A DNA stretch of 64,000 nucleotides from Caldilineaceae bacterium SB0661_bin_32 (GTDB lineage: Bacteria; Chloroflexota; Anaerolineae; Caldilineales; Caldilineaceae): positions 1 to 64,000 of the forward strand of contig VXMH01000019.1 in NCBI GenBank assembly GCA_009841235.1, written 5' to 3'. The notes beneath the pieces were generated by a model that searched no databases, was not told where the DNA came from, and was given only the letters and a program-made list of their open reading frames with translations. Both the position numbers and the translations under genes were made by a program. Positions 43,125 through 51,914 of this stretch are shown here, in pieces (positions within the stretch are counted from its first letter, which is position 1; every line of letters starts with the position of its first letter).

Positions 43125-43778
43125 GTGTTGATTGCAGGCCTCACCGTGGGACTATTGCAGGAGAACTGCTACATACTCGGATGTGAGGAATCTCTCCGCG
43201 GCGTTGTCATCGACCCTGGGGACAGCGCCCGAGCCATCCTTAACGAAGTCGAAGAAATGGGCTTGACGATTGAGAAGATCATCAACACGCATTCCCACTT
43301 CGACCACGTATTGGCGGTGAATGCAGTGCGGGCCGCCACCGGAGCCCCGTTCTACCTGCATCGCGAAGACCTTCCCATTCTGCGGGCGGCGCCGGAACGC
43401 GTTCGCGAATGGCTGGGGGCCCGCGTCGATCCAATCGACGAACCGGACCACTTCCTGCAGCCGGGTCAGGTGATCGAATTCGGCGCCGAGTCCCTGGAAG
43501 TCCGCTTTACGCCAGGTCACTCGCCGGGCCACGTCGTATTTGTCGACCACGCAAACGAGCAGATCTTCGCCGGCGATACACTCTTCCGCGGCAGTATAGG
43601 ACGTTTCGACCTGCCGCTGGCGGACGGCCCTACGCTGTGCCAGAGCATCCAGGAACAGCTGCTTACTCTACCCGACACCTACGTCGTTTACCCCGGTCAC
43701 GGAGAAGCGACCACCATCGGCGCAGAACGAGAGGCCAATCCCTTTGTCGGCAGGGCTGCCGCGTTCTCCTTCACATGA
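43125..43778 (+). CDS. Metallo-beta-lactamase-fold hydrolase (glyoxalase II-like)
   Basis: A 217-residue metalloenzyme. The metal site is NTHSHFDHVLA (HxHxDH, about residues 56-61), with a later His in TPGHSPGHV, Asp in IFAGDTLFRGS and His in YPGHGEATT. This is the YcbL/hydroxyacylglutathione hydrolase-type layout. The natural substrate is uncertain; persulfide dioxygenases and glyoxalase II share this fold. GTG at 43125 with AGGGAG upstream. Confidence 0.9.
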   Translation: MLIAGLTVGLLQENCYILGCEESLRGVVIDPGDSARAILNEVEEMGLTIEKIINTHSHFDHVLAVNAVRAATGAPFYLHREDLPILRAAPERVREWLGARVDPIDEPDHFLQPGQVIEFGAESLEVRFTPGHSPGHVVFVDHANEQIFAGDTLFRGSIGRFDLPLADGPTLCQSIQEQLLTLPDTYVVYPGHGEATTIGAEREANPFVGRAAAFSFT

Positions 43779-43794
43779 CATATTGGAGAGTGCA

Positions 43795-44151
43795 ATGACG
43801 ACCTTGGCAGGCGGACTCCAGAGGCTATGGGGAAAGCGCAGGAGTCGCGCCCGGACAGTTGAATCGGAGGACGCGGAAAGCTCCGCTACGACAGGCGGCT
43901 CCGTTTCCCAGGAGCCGGTTGTGGTCTGGCAGGCCGCAAACCCGATGGAGGCCCAGATCGTCAGAGGCCGCCTGCAAAGCGCCGGCATTCCTGCAATTGT
44001 GCGCGGTGAATCAATGGGCAGGATATACGGATTCATCTACGGCGGACTGGCAGAGAGGGATGTCCTGGTGCCCGCAGCGCTGGCCGAATCCGCCGAGGAG
44101 ATTCTGTCCGAGGAGATCCAGTGGGACACTGACTTCGGTGACTGCACATAG
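43795..44151 (+). CDS. DUF2007 family protein (signal-transducing-like)
   Basis: A 118-residue protein. Residues about 40-90 match DUF2007: VVWQAANPMEAQIVRGRLQSAGIPAIVRG, then GGLAERDVLVPAALAESAEE. The fold resembles the ferredoxin-like PII/ACT type; function is unknown. The N-terminal 40 residues are basic then acidic and probably disordered. ATG at 43795 with GGAGAG upstream; it lies 16 bases after the hydrolase gene and so shares its transcript. Confidence 0.8.
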   Translation: MTTLAGGLQRLWGKRRSRARTVESEDAESSATTGGSVSQEPVVVWQAANPMEAQIVRGRLQSAGIPAIVRGESMGRIYGFIYGGLAERDVLVPAALAESAEEILSEEIQWDTDFGDCT

Positions 44152-44181
44152 CTCAGTTTCGGCCGCGCCGCGTCCAGCGCC

Positions 44182-44187
44182 TATAAT
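44182..44187 (+). promoter_or_regulatory. -10 box of the cytochrome-c maturation operon
   Basis: TATAAT sits in the gap before ccmE. TTCGGC, 18 bases upstream, is a weak -35. The leader to the ATG at 44281 is about 90 bases. Confidence 0.45.
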
Positions 44188-44280
44188 GCAGAAGGCAGAT
44201 GACGGCCGTTCCAACCGGCGAGTCCCGGTTTCTGAAGTCGGTCAACCGAGCGATAGGAAGTCCAACGGGAAAGTAAACTG

Positions 44281-44793
44281 ATGAGTGACGCGTCACCCAA
44301 TCAAGACGAACTCAGCGAAGAAGAGTTGTGGGAGGGCCCAATCCCGGCCCACCTGGCCCGTAGGCGGACCGGTATCAGGCCGCAGTTTCTGGTTGCCGGG
44401 CTCCTGCTGGTTGGCGTTATCATCTCGTTGATGGTTTATGGTCTGACCACCGCCAAAGCCTACTGGTTAACTGTCGACGAGGTTTATCAGAGGGAAAGCT
44501 CGCTTTTGTCCCAGCGCATCAGGGTCAATGGCGTTGTCGTCGAAGGCAGTGAAGATTGGAACCCCTCTGAAGTGACCCTCCGCTTCAGGATTCAGGACGA
44601 GGAGAATCCCAATCGGCAGCTTGAGATCGTCTATAACGATCCCAGACCGGACAATTTTCATCGGGCTGCTTCGGTCATCGCGGAGGGAGAGCTTCTGCCG
44701 GACGGCCTCATTGAGGCCGACGTACTGCTTGTCACGTGTCCCAGTCGATACGAGGAACAGCCGGAAGACATCGTGTTTCAGGCAAATCCCTGA
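44281..44793 (+). CDS. ccmE: Cytochrome c maturation haem chaperone CcmE (CxxxY type)
   Basis: A 170-residue periplasmic haem chaperone with an N-terminal anchor helix (FLVAGLLLVGVIISLMVYGL). The OB fold covers about residues 60-155 (RIRVNGVVVEGSEDW, LRFRIQDEENPNRQLEIVYN, SVIAEGELLPDGLIEADVLL). The haem-binding motif is TCPSRYEEQ near residue 150: Cys replaces the His of E. coli-type CcmE, with Tyr four positions on, the CxxxY form known from Desulfovibrio-type and archaeal proteins. It passes haem from CcmC to the lyase. First gene of the System I cluster. Confidence 0.9.
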   Translation: MSDASPNQDELSEEELWEGPIPAHLARRRTGIRPQFLVAGLLLVGVIISLMVYGLTTAKAYWLTVDEVYQRESSLLSQRIRVNGVVVEGSEDWNPSEVTLRFRIQDEENPNRQLEIVYNDPRPDNFHRAASVIAEGELLPDGLIEADVLLVTCPSRYEEQPEDIVFQANP

Positions 44794-44906
44794 AGACGTC
44801 TGAGCCTGCCAGGTTGAGCAGGATCTATCAACCGGGGGATTTTGCAGCGCCCAACGCCCCAGGCGCACGCGTGTACAGGATCAGACCCTAGTCGGAACGG
44901 CAACGA

Positions 44907-46793
44907 TTGTACTTCAAATGGTCCACTTGTGCAGTTCTACTGTTGGCCTTTACCGTAGCTCTCTTCGTGACGCTGACGACCGATAGCCTCAACGCACAAG
45001 AGCCCACCCCACCTTATGACCCGCAGCAGGTCCCTGTCCCACAGCAGTTGCCTGTTGCCGGGTTGGCCGCCGAATCCTACAGGCAGAACTGCGCCCCTTG
45101 CCACGGCGCCAGCGGTGATGGCGACGGCCCGGCCGGCGCCGCAGCCGACCCAACCGTCTTTTCCGACCCGGCGGTGGTCTGGGAGCGCTCACCGGCTGAA
45201 CTCTTCTTCGTTACCAAGTTTGGGCGCATCGAGAACCTGATGCCCCCCTGGCGCAATAGCTTGAGTGACGAGCAGATCTGGCAGGCGGTCTACTACGCCT
45301 GGAACTTGCACACGAGCGAGACGGAAGTGGCGCAGGGAGCGGAGTTGTATGCCCGGTCCTGCCTCGCCTGCCACGGGGAAGAAGGCCGGGGCGAAGGAAG
45401 AGAGGCCGGCGCCGGGATTCCCGACTTTTCGACGCAGGAGTTGATGATCCATTTGAGTCAAGCGGATTTGGCAGAGCGCTGGCGAGAAGCCCACCCGGAA
45501 CTCGGCTCCAACTGGTCATCTGGGCAGCAGAAGGCGGTTCTTGAGTTCATTCGCGGCTTTACATATCAGCCGGTGTGGGCGCCATTCGAGGTCTCGGGGC
45601 CCGGCGTGATCACAGGCCAGCTGGTCCAGGGTACCGAGAATGGGCCTGCGCCCCAGCAGACGGCGGTCACTCTTAACATCTACCGGCAGGCCGATTTGCT
45701 GACGACGCGCAGCGCACCAGTTGAGGCCGGCGGCAGTTTTGAATTCAAGAACCTGCCTGTGGACGAAGGCTTTTACTTCCTTGCAGAGACCGAGCACCGC
45801 ACTGTCCGCTACACTTCACCGATACTTGCATTCAGCGGTCCTGATTTCATCGAAGACAGGACCGGCCCGGAGAGAATCGAAACGTCGCTCCCCGTATTTG
45901 AGTCGACATCCGACCCGACCGGCATTCTTGTCAGCCGTGCCAACTGGATCATCGAGCACGATCCGGGAAGATTGCTAATCGGCCAGCTCTTCACCTTTGA
46001 CAATCGCAGCGACCGCACCTTCATCGGCACTGAGGATGACCTGTTCGACGCTCCCGCAACGCTGGTCATTCCCCTTCCCGAAAGCGCACAGGAAGTGGAA
46101 ATCCAGGACGGGTTGATCGGCGAGTCCTACCGACTGCGCCAACAGATTCTCTACGACACGCGTCCCGTTCTCCCAGGCGGTGGCTCGCGCCAGATTTTCG
46201 TACGATACCGCGTTTCATATCCTGACGAGTCCGCCCGGATAAGTTTCCCTGTCCCATACGAGACTGAGCTGTTGAATGTCCTGGTGGCCGACCTGCCGGG
46301 ACTGGAAGTGGATCTTTCACTTGAAGGAGAGACACGCGAACCTGCAGGCCGGGAAACAATTCAAGGCGTCCTCTTCCGCCGTTGGAGCGGACCGGCATCC
46401 GGCGGCTCCCCTGTTCAACTTTCCTTGCGCGGCTTGATCGGGGCAGGCGGCCGCGATCCCAGGCAGGACAGGGGGCCGCAATTGAATCGAGAGTTGCAGG
46501 TTGCCGCGCCTCCACTGGATGTCCGCATTCCCGTGGTTTTCGGCAGCGTCGTCGCGCTCGTCCTCCTCGCATCCGTGGTCTTTTTCCTCCAACGTGAGAG
46601 GGCCAAGAGCCCGCCGACGGCTGAGCAGCTGGCCGCACAACGGGAGGAGCTGATCGACAGAATTGCCCGGTTGGATGATCTGCACGCCCTGGGCGAACTG
46701 GAAGAACGCGCCTGGCAAAAGAAGAGAGCTTCACTGAAGAGCGAGTTAATCGACATTGCCCTGGTAGAACAGAGGTCGAGGGGTGACGGATGA
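44907..46793 (+). CDS. Membrane-anchored dihaem c-type cytochrome
   Basis: A 628-residue protein. The N-terminal signal (TCAVLLLAFTVALFVTLTT) is followed by two haem c motifs, NCAPCHGASG (about residue 68) and SCLACHGEEGRG (about 153), each in a class I cytochrome c domain. A long beta-rich region follows, then a transmembrane helix (VVFGSVVALVLLASVVFFLQ, about 548-567) and a SHOCT-like helical tail (LDDLHALGELEERAW). It starts with TTG at 44907. It overlaps the CcmAB gene by 4 bases. It may be the client of the maturation system or an electron donor to it. Confidence 0.85.
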   Translation: MYFKWSTCAVLLLAFTVALFVTLTTDSLNAQEPTPPYDPQQVPVPQQLPVAGLAAESYRQNCAPCHGASGDGDGPAGAAADPTVFSDPAVVWERSPAELFFVTKFGRIENLMPPWRNSLSDEQIWQAVYYAWNLHTSETEVAQGAELYARSCLACHGEEGRGEGREAGAGIPDFSTQELMIHLSQADLAERWREAHPELGSNWSSGQQKAVLEFIRGFTYQPVWAPFEVSGPGVITGQLVQGTENGPAPQQTAVTLNIYRQADLLTTRSAPVEAGGSFEFKNLPVDEGFYFLAETEHRTVRYTSPILAFSGPDFIEDRTGPERIETSLPVFESTSDPTGILVSRANWIIEHDPGRLLIGQLFTFDNRSDRTFIGTEDDLFDAPATLVIPLPESAQEVEIQDGLIGESYRLRQQILYDTRPVLPGGGSRQIFVRYRVSYPDESARISFPVPYETELLNVLVADLPGLEVDLSLEGETREPAGRETIQGVLFRRWSGPASGGSPVQLSLRGLIGAGGRDPRQDRGPQLNRELQVAAPPLDVRIPVVFGSVVALVLLASVVFFLQRERAKSPPTAEQLAAQREELIDRIARLDDLHALGELEERAWQKKRASLKSELIDIALVEQRSRGDG

Positions 46794-48262
46794 GCAACCG
46801 CGCTGCGCCTCTCATTCGTTGCGAGCATCTCGAGAAACGTTTCGGACACAGACGCGTATTGCGTGATGTCTCTTTCTCGGTTGCAGCCGGCGAAGTCCTG
46901 TCTCTGCTTGGGGCCAACGGATCGGGTAAGACGACGCTACTGCGGATAATCGCGTCGCTGGACAGACCGGATAAGGGAGAAGTGTGGCTGGGGCCTGTGC
47001 CCCTTTCCGCAGCCGCAAATGAGATTCGCCGCTATATCGGCGTTGTCGCCCATGCCCCTTTGCTGTACGATCGACTTACCGGCGCCGAAAACCTGCAGTT
47101 CTTCGCCCGCCTTTACGATCTGGAAGAGCCGCAGAAACGTATCGAGAAGCTTCTGCGAACTCTGGAGCTCTGGCGATGGCGGGACAGTTCAGTGCGGACA
47201 TATAGTCGAGGAATGTCTCAGCGCCTGGCGATCGCGAGGGCGTTACTGCACGATCCCCCTGTCGTGATTCTCGATGAACCGGATACCGGCCTGGACAGGG
47301 AAAGCCTGCAACAGATGACAGAGCTCATTGGGCAGCTGCGCGAAAGAGGCCGGGCAGTGCTTATCACAACGCACAGCATGGAGCGTGCAGTTACCTGGGC
47401 CGACCGGGCCGTCGAACTGCGTGCCGGACGTCTGCACCAATTGGAGGGTCCCGATCGTATTGGACAGCGAAGGACGCAAACCGCTCATACGATCAGTTCC
47501 TCCGTTCGCGGGCCTCATCTGGGCCCGCGCCGCGCAATGGCAGAGCTTACGGAGGCGGAACGGGTTGCCGGCAAGGGAGGAGGGCTCACAGCTTATCTGC
47601 GCAGCGTATGGGCTGTGGCGGAGAAAGACGTCCGCACCGAGCTGCGGGCCAGGGAGGTCGTGGGGACGATGGCGGCCTTTTCCGTTCTGGCAGCGGTCGT
47701 TTTCGGGCTGGCCTTTGACCTGCGGGTGCCCCGGCCCGAACTGGTCGTTCCCGGCATTCTCTGGGTGATCATCCTTTTTGGAGGCGTGTTGGGGCTGCAC
47801 CGTTCCTTCGGCTCGGAATCGGACCGGGGCACATTGACCGGCCTGCTTCTGGCGCCGGTAGAACGGTCTGCAATCTATTTGGGAAAGGTTGCGGCAAATC
47901 TGCTCTATTTCCTGATTATGGAAGCGCTTCTTGTGCCTGTCCTGCTCATCCTGTTCGACGTCAACTTGCTGAAGCCGCTGGCTTTACTGGCGTTGGCGCT
48001 GGGCACTGTCGGGTACGTGGGCGCGGGAACGCTCTTCGCGGCGCTGACCGCCCGAAACAGGGCCAGGGAGACGCTTTTGCCGGTGCTGCTGCTGCCGGTG
48101 CTCGCCCCCCTTTTCATATCAGGAGTGGGTTTGACGGCAGTCGTTTTGGATGGCAGGGGCAATGCCGAAGCGTGGCCGTGGCTCGGAATAATCGGGATCT
48201 ATGATGCCCTTGTCTATGCAATCGCTTTCCTGTTGGTCGATGTTATATGGGAACAGACTTGA
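46790..48262 (+). CDS. CcmA-CcmB fused haem exporter subunit
   Basis: A 490-residue fusion of two normally separate proteins. Residues 1-220 are the CcmA ATPase (LLGANGSGKTTLLRIIASLD Walker A, TYSRGMSQRLAIARALLHDP signature, VVILDEPDTGLD Walker B). Residues about 265-490 are the CcmB membrane subunit with six helices; EKDVRTELRAREVVGTMAAF and GILWVIILFGGVLGLHRSF are CcmB hallmarks. In System I, CcmA and CcmB release holo-CcmE from CcmC. The 45-residue linker lacks a stop or frameshift. It overlaps the cytochrome by 4 bases. Confidence 0.92.
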   Translation: MSNRAAPLIRCEHLEKRFGHRRVLRDVSFSVAAGEVLSLLGANGSGKTTLLRIIASLDRPDKGEVWLGPVPLSAAANEIRRYIGVVAHAPLLYDRLTGAENLQFFARLYDLEEPQKRIEKLLRTLELWRWRDSSVRTYSRGMSQRLAIARALLHDPPVVILDEPDTGLDRESLQQMTELIGQLRERGRAVLITTHSMERAVTWADRAVELRAGRLHQLEGPDRIGQRRTQTAHTISSSVRGPHLGPRRAMAELTEAERVAGKGGGLTAYLRSVWAVAEKDVRTELRAREVVGTMAAFSVLAAVVFGLAFDLRVPRPELVVPGILWVIILFGGVLGLHRSFGSESDRGTLTGLLLAPVERSAIYLGKVAANLLYFLIMEALLVPVLLILFDVNLLKPLALLALALGTVGYVGAGTLFAALTARNRARETLLPVLLLPVLAPLFISGVGLTAVVLDGRGNAEAWPWLGIIGIYDALVYAIAFLLVDVIWEQT

Positions 48263-48284
48263 CACAAACGCGAGGAACTGTCTG

Positions 48285-49022
48285 ATGAACGCAGTCGCAA
48301 GACCGACGGGGCCGGATCGCTGGTTTACTCCATTACTGGTCTTCGATCTTTTGGCGGCGCTGGCCATGGTTGGGGTAATGTGGACGGCCCTGCTTTACGC
48401 CGGGGACGCTGTCAATCTCGACGGAGAGGAACAGGTGGCCCAGCGGATTTTCTACTTTCACATTGGAAGCAACATCGCCGCGCTCCTCGGGTTTCTCGGG
48501 TCGGTGATCGGCAGCGTCGGTTTTCTCTTCAGCCGCCGCCTGGTGTGGGATCGATGGGCCGCCGCGAGTGTTGAAGTCGGCACGATTTTCGGAATTCTCG
48601 TTCTTCTGTCCGGCTCAATCTGGGCCAAGCCGGCCTGGAATACCTATTGGACCTGGGATCCCCGTCTGACGACGGCGACGATCACCGTCCTGATCTACAT
48701 CGCCTATATGCTTTTCCGCAACGGGTTCGATGACCCCGCAACGCGGGCCCGTTTTGCCAGTGTCTACGCCCTGTTCGCCTTTTTGAGCGTTCCCTTGACA
48801 TACTACAGCGCGCGCCTGTTCCGCTCCATCCATCCCATTGTCTTCGACGGCGTTAATGAGGAAGCGCAGGGAGGTTTTGGCGTCGGTCCGACAATGGGAC
48901 AGACCCTGACTATCGCCATGATCGGCTTCGCGCTCCTTTTCCTTGCGATACTCTTCCACCGGGTACGCCAGCTTGCGTTTGAGGCCCGCATTGAAGCATT
49001 ACGGGAGAACTACGACGAATGA
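48285..49022 (+). CDS. ccmC: Haem-handling protein CcmC
   Basis: A 245-residue protein with six membrane helices. It has the WWD domain (GSIWAKPAWNTYWTWDPRLT, about residues 107-126) and flanking histidines YFHIGSN and SIHPIVF that bind haem. CcmC attaches haem to CcmE. ATG 48285 with GAGGAACT upstream; the ORF stays open earlier but that part overlaps CcmB. It overlaps ccmD by 4 bases. Confidence 0.93.
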   Translation: MNAVARPTGPDRWFTPLLVFDLLAALAMVGVMWTALLYAGDAVNLDGEEQVAQRIFYFHIGSNIAALLGFLGSVIGSVGFLFSRRLVWDRWAAASVEVGTIFGILVLLSGSIWAKPAWNTYWTWDPRLTTATITVLIYIAYMLFRNGFDDPATRARFASVYALFAFLSVPLTYYSARLFRSIHPIVFDGVNEEAQGGFGVGPTMGQTLTIAMIGFALLFLAILFHRVRQLAFEARIEALRENYDE

Positions 49023-49162
49023 TCTATCTCGCATCCGCCTTGATCCTGATGTGGCTGTTTGTGGGAGGCTACCTCCTGTTCATGCTGGTCCGCCAGCGAG
49101 CATTGGAAAAGGAGCTGCGATCATTGGAGGAGCAACTTCAGGACAGAGCGCAAGCAGACTGA
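49019..49162 (+). CDS. ccmD: CcmD-like small membrane protein
   Basis: A 47-residue protein translated from an ATG that overlaps the ccmC stop (ATGA). It opens MIYLASALILMWLFVGGYLL (one membrane helix) and continues with a charged coiled helix ELRSLEEQLQDRAQAD. CcmD is a small single-span protein that ties CcmC, CcmE and CcmAB together; the length and place in the operon fit exactly. The TGA is at 49160-49162. Confidence 0.85.
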   Translation: MIYLASALILMWLFVGGYLLFMLVRQRALEKELRSLEEQLQDRAQAD

Positions 49163-49304
49163 GGGGATCCGAAGTTCCAGCCGGCTATTGGTAAGCTTGT
49201 TTACTTCATACAGGTCTTTGGTGCAATAGATTGGAAAGAGGGAATCTGATGCGCTGCCCGGCAAGCGTATGAGGGCAGCATGAAGCCGCAATTGGGTTGA
49301 AATC

Positions 49305-50234
49305 ATGGTGCAGAACATCTCGAATGCAGGAAAGATACAGGCAGGAAGCAGGTCGAAACTGCCTGCGCAGGGGCAGACAGGTCGTAGCAGCACCTTCTTG
49401 CACTCGCTCGCTTTTGTCATCGGATTTGGCGCCATTTTCACGCTGCTCGGCTCTGCCGCCGGCTTTCTGGGACAGAACCTGAACAGTTATTTGCCCCTCG
49501 TCCAGCGGCTCGGCGCGGTCCTGCTGGCAGTTTTCGGGCTGACGACTCTCGGTATCGTCGGCTGGATCGTAAGCCGCATTCGGGCGAATGAGAGACTCAT
49601 CGCCAATCCGGCCGTGGTCGCGCTTGTAGACATTCTGGGCTTTCTCAACGCGCTGATGTATACCGAAAGGCGCGTGACCGAACTGCACAGAGTGAAACGT
49701 GGTTGGGGGTATCTCAGCAGCGCGCTGATGGGCGTGAGCTTCAGCGCCGGCTGGGTTCCCTGTGTCGGACCGATCCTGGCCAGCATCCTGTTTCTCGCGA
49801 GTGACAGTGCCACCGTAGTCCAGGGCGCGCTTCTTTTGGCGATCTATAGCCTGGGCTTGGGCCTGCCATTCCTGTTGACCGGGGCCGCGTTCAGCAGAGC
49901 AACCCGGATCCTCCGCCGGCTCAACCGCCACGCCAATATCGTCAGCCTCGTCAGCGGCGCCTTTCTGCTCTACGTGGCCTGGCTTCTCTGGGCCGACCAG
50001 TTGACAATGCTCACGACTCAGTTTGCGTTCCTGAATCAGTGGGTCTTTCTCCTGGAGGATACGCTCTCGTCTACAGTAGGGGTCAATGCTGCCTTCAACG
50101 CCGGCGCGCTGAACGCGGCGCCATTGGCCTTTATTGCCGGCATTATCAGTTTCATCAGTCCCTGCGTTCTGCCCCTGATTCCGGCCTACATCGGCTATCT
50201 GAGCGGCGCCGCGCTGTCCGGGGGCCGGAGCTGA
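49305..50234 (+). CDS. CcdA-like thiol-disulfide transporter, circularly permuted
   Basis: A 309-residue membrane protein of the CcdA/DsbD-beta family that carries electrons across the membrane to cytochrome-c thiol reductants. The usual first segment, FIAGIISFISPCVLPLIPAY with the redox Cys, is at residues about 276-295 instead of the N terminus. The usual second segment (LHSLAFVIGFGAIFTLLG) is first, at about 32-49, and the second Cys is in SFSAGWVPCVGPILASIL (about 145-162). There is no SPC motif upstream of 49305: the in-frame TGA at 49281 closes it. ATG at 49305 chosen. It lies between ccmD and a TlpA-like protein. Confidence 0.8.
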   Translation: MVQNISNAGKIQAGSRSKLPAQGQTGRSSTFLHSLAFVIGFGAIFTLLGSAAGFLGQNLNSYLPLVQRLGAVLLAVFGLTTLGIVGWIVSRIRANERLIANPAVVALVDILGFLNALMYTERRVTELHRVKRGWGYLSSALMGVSFSAGWVPCVGPILASILFLASDSATVVQGALLLAIYSLGLGLPFLLTGAAFSRATRILRRLNRHANIVSLVSGAFLLYVAWLLWADQLTMLTTQFAFLNQWVFLLEDTLSSTVGVNAAFNAGALNAAPLAFIAGIISFISPCVLPLIPAYIGYLSGAALSGGRS

Positions 50235-50252
50235 GTGCAGGAGAGAACCCCT

Positions 50253-50846
50253 ATGCAGCGTCGGTTTTGCCTGGCTTTGTGGGTTGCAATCGCGATTGTC
50301 ATGTCTGCCTGCGCTGCGGAACCCCAACGCGGCAACGAACCCGACGAATTCACCGCCACGCCTCTGGAACAGTTCCCCAAAGAATTGGGCGGCGGCTTCC
50401 CTGTAGCCGGCCTGGTCCGGGAGGGCAGTCCGGACATCGGCGAAACCGCGCCAAACTTCGCGTTTTTCCTCGCCGACGGCCGCGGCGCGGACCTTGCCTC
50501 ATTGCAGGGAAGGCCCGTCGTCCTTAACTTCTGGGCCACCTGGTGCGGACCTTGCAGGGCCGAGATGCCCGACCTGGTTGCGCTTCACGAAAGCGATCCG
50601 GATCTGGTCGTACTCGAGGTCAACGTAGGGGAAGAGTTGCCCGCGGTCGAGAAGTTCGCGGCAGAGTTCGGCATGAACATGACGGTCGTTCTGGACCAGG
50701 AGGACCTGATCCGCCGGGCTTACGAAGTGCGCAACATGCCAACCACAGTCTTTATCAGGGCCGATGGCACGATCGGTGCCCGCTGGCCCGGCTTTCTCGC
50801 CGGCGAGCAGCTGAATGACTTCGTTGAGCAGATCAAGACGCAGTGA
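50253..50846 (+). CDS. TlpA/ResA-type thioredoxin lipoprotein
   Basis: A 197-residue thioredoxin-fold protein with a lipobox signal (AIVMSACAAEP). The active site is NFWATWCGPCRAEMPDLVAL (WCGPC, about residues 100-104), with cis-Pro in MPTTVFIRADG. It would keep apocytochrome cysteines reduced, with CcdA as electron donor. ATG 50253 has AGGAG upstream; a GTG at 50235 also opens the frame. No CcmG-specific insert is evident. Confidence 0.88.
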   Translation: MQRRFCLALWVAIAIVMSACAAEPQRGNEPDEFTATPLEQFPKELGGGFPVAGLVREGSPDIGETAPNFAFFLADGRGADLASLQGRPVVLNFWATWCGPCRAEMPDLVALHESDPDLVVLEVNVGEELPAVEKFAAEFGMNMTVVLDQEDLIRRAYEVRNMPTTVFIRADGTIGARWPGFLAGEQLNDFVEQIKTQ

Positions 50847-50855
50847 GCGGCGAAC

Positions 50856-51131
50856 ATGCGGGTCATACTGTTCACCAAACTGAACTGCCGGCTTTGCGAC
50901 GCAATCAAATATGAACTCCTGGATCTGCAGACCGAATATGAGTTTGCGTTGCAAGAGGAGTTCGTGGAAACTGATCAGGACGTCCGGGAAGGCGAGGAAA
51001 CGCTCGTTCCGTTCATTCACATGGAACGGGACGGCCGGGACACTCTCCGCTTCGAGTTTCCGGTCAAGCAAGCTGAACTTCGCCGGGCCATTCACATTGA
51101 GATGAAGCGCCGGTCGGACCGGAAAGGATGA
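50856..51131 (+). CDS. Glutaredoxin-family protein
   Basis: A 91-residue thioredoxin-fold protein with the site KLNCRLCDAIKYELL (CxxC, residues 11-14) and VPFIHMERDG containing the cis-Pro. It is of the DUF836/glutaredoxin-like group. It overlaps the DUF2085 gene by 4 bases. It may support thiol redox work for cytochrome assembly, inferred from position only. Confidence 0.85.
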   Translation: MRVILFTKLNCRLCDAIKYELLDLQTEYEFALQEEFVETDQDVREGEETLVPFIHMERDGRDTLRFEFPVKQAELRRAIHIEMKRRSDRKG

Positions 51132-51823
51132 GCCAGCCAGTGGATTCGAGCGGCGTCGGGCAGGTGGAGGGCCGTATTCAGAAGGAAGTCGCCCGCCGCG
51201 TGGACGGCGCAGTACTTTGGATAGCGCGGCACTGGCTTGCTCTCTTCAATGCCCTGGTCGCCCTATACCTGCTGTTGCCGTTCCTGGCGCCTGCACTGGC
51301 TAATGCAGGACTCTCCAGGCCGGCATCTCTCATCTACTCCGTTTACTCAGCTACCTGTCACCAGCTGCCGGAACGCAGTTATTTCCTCTTTGGCGAGCGG
51401 CCTTTTTACAGCCTCTCATCCCTGGAAAAGGGCGGCCTGCCCGAGGACCAGGGACTCTTCCAGCGCCGCGCCTTCCGCGGCAACGACGCCACCGGATACA
51501 AGATTGCGGTCTGTCAGCGCGACGTGGCCATCTACGGGTCGGTTGTGCTGGCCGGCCTGCTGTTTGGTGTTCTGCGCCGGCGCGTACGCGGGATAGGGCT
51601 CAAGGTCTATCTGCTACTGCTTATTCCCATCGCCCTCGACGGCCTCAGCCAGCTGTTCGGTCTGCGCGAGAGCAATTGGTGGCTGCGCACTGTCACCGGC
51701 GCCCTGTTCGGGGGGGCCTCGGTCTGGCTTGCATATCCCTATATTGAAGCGGCAATGCGGGACGTAGTGCGTTCGGAGGAGATGCGGCTGGGGCACAGCT
51801 TACCCGATACTGCTCTGAAATAG
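51128..51823 (+). CDS. DUF2085 membrane protein
   Basis: A 231-residue protein with four or five membrane helices. Family motifs: ATCHQLPERSYFLFGE (CHQxPERS, about residues 76-91), VCQRDVAIYGSV (about 125-136), DGLSQLFGLRESNWWLRTVTG (about 164-184). Function is unknown; the conserved Cys-His and Asp-Arg pairs suggest a redox or metal role. Last gene of the cytochrome-c maturation operon. Confidence 0.85.
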   Translation: MSQPVDSSGVGQVEGRIQKEVARRVDGAVLWIARHWLALFNALVALYLLLPFLAPALANAGLSRPASLIYSVYSATCHQLPERSYFLFGERPFYSLSSLEKGGLPEDQGLFQRRAFRGNDATGYKIAVCQRDVAIYGSVVLAGLLFGVLRRRVRGIGLKVYLLLLIPIALDGLSQLFGLRESNWWLRTVTGALFGGASVWLAYPYIEAAMRDVVRSEEMRLGHSLPDTALK

Positions 51824-51914
51824 CGCCGGTTCTTGCAAAATCTGCCTCAGACAGGCTGGATCTTGACCTTGACGAAAGAGGACGTGCGCTTCGGCAGCGA
51901 AACGGTCTTTGTCC

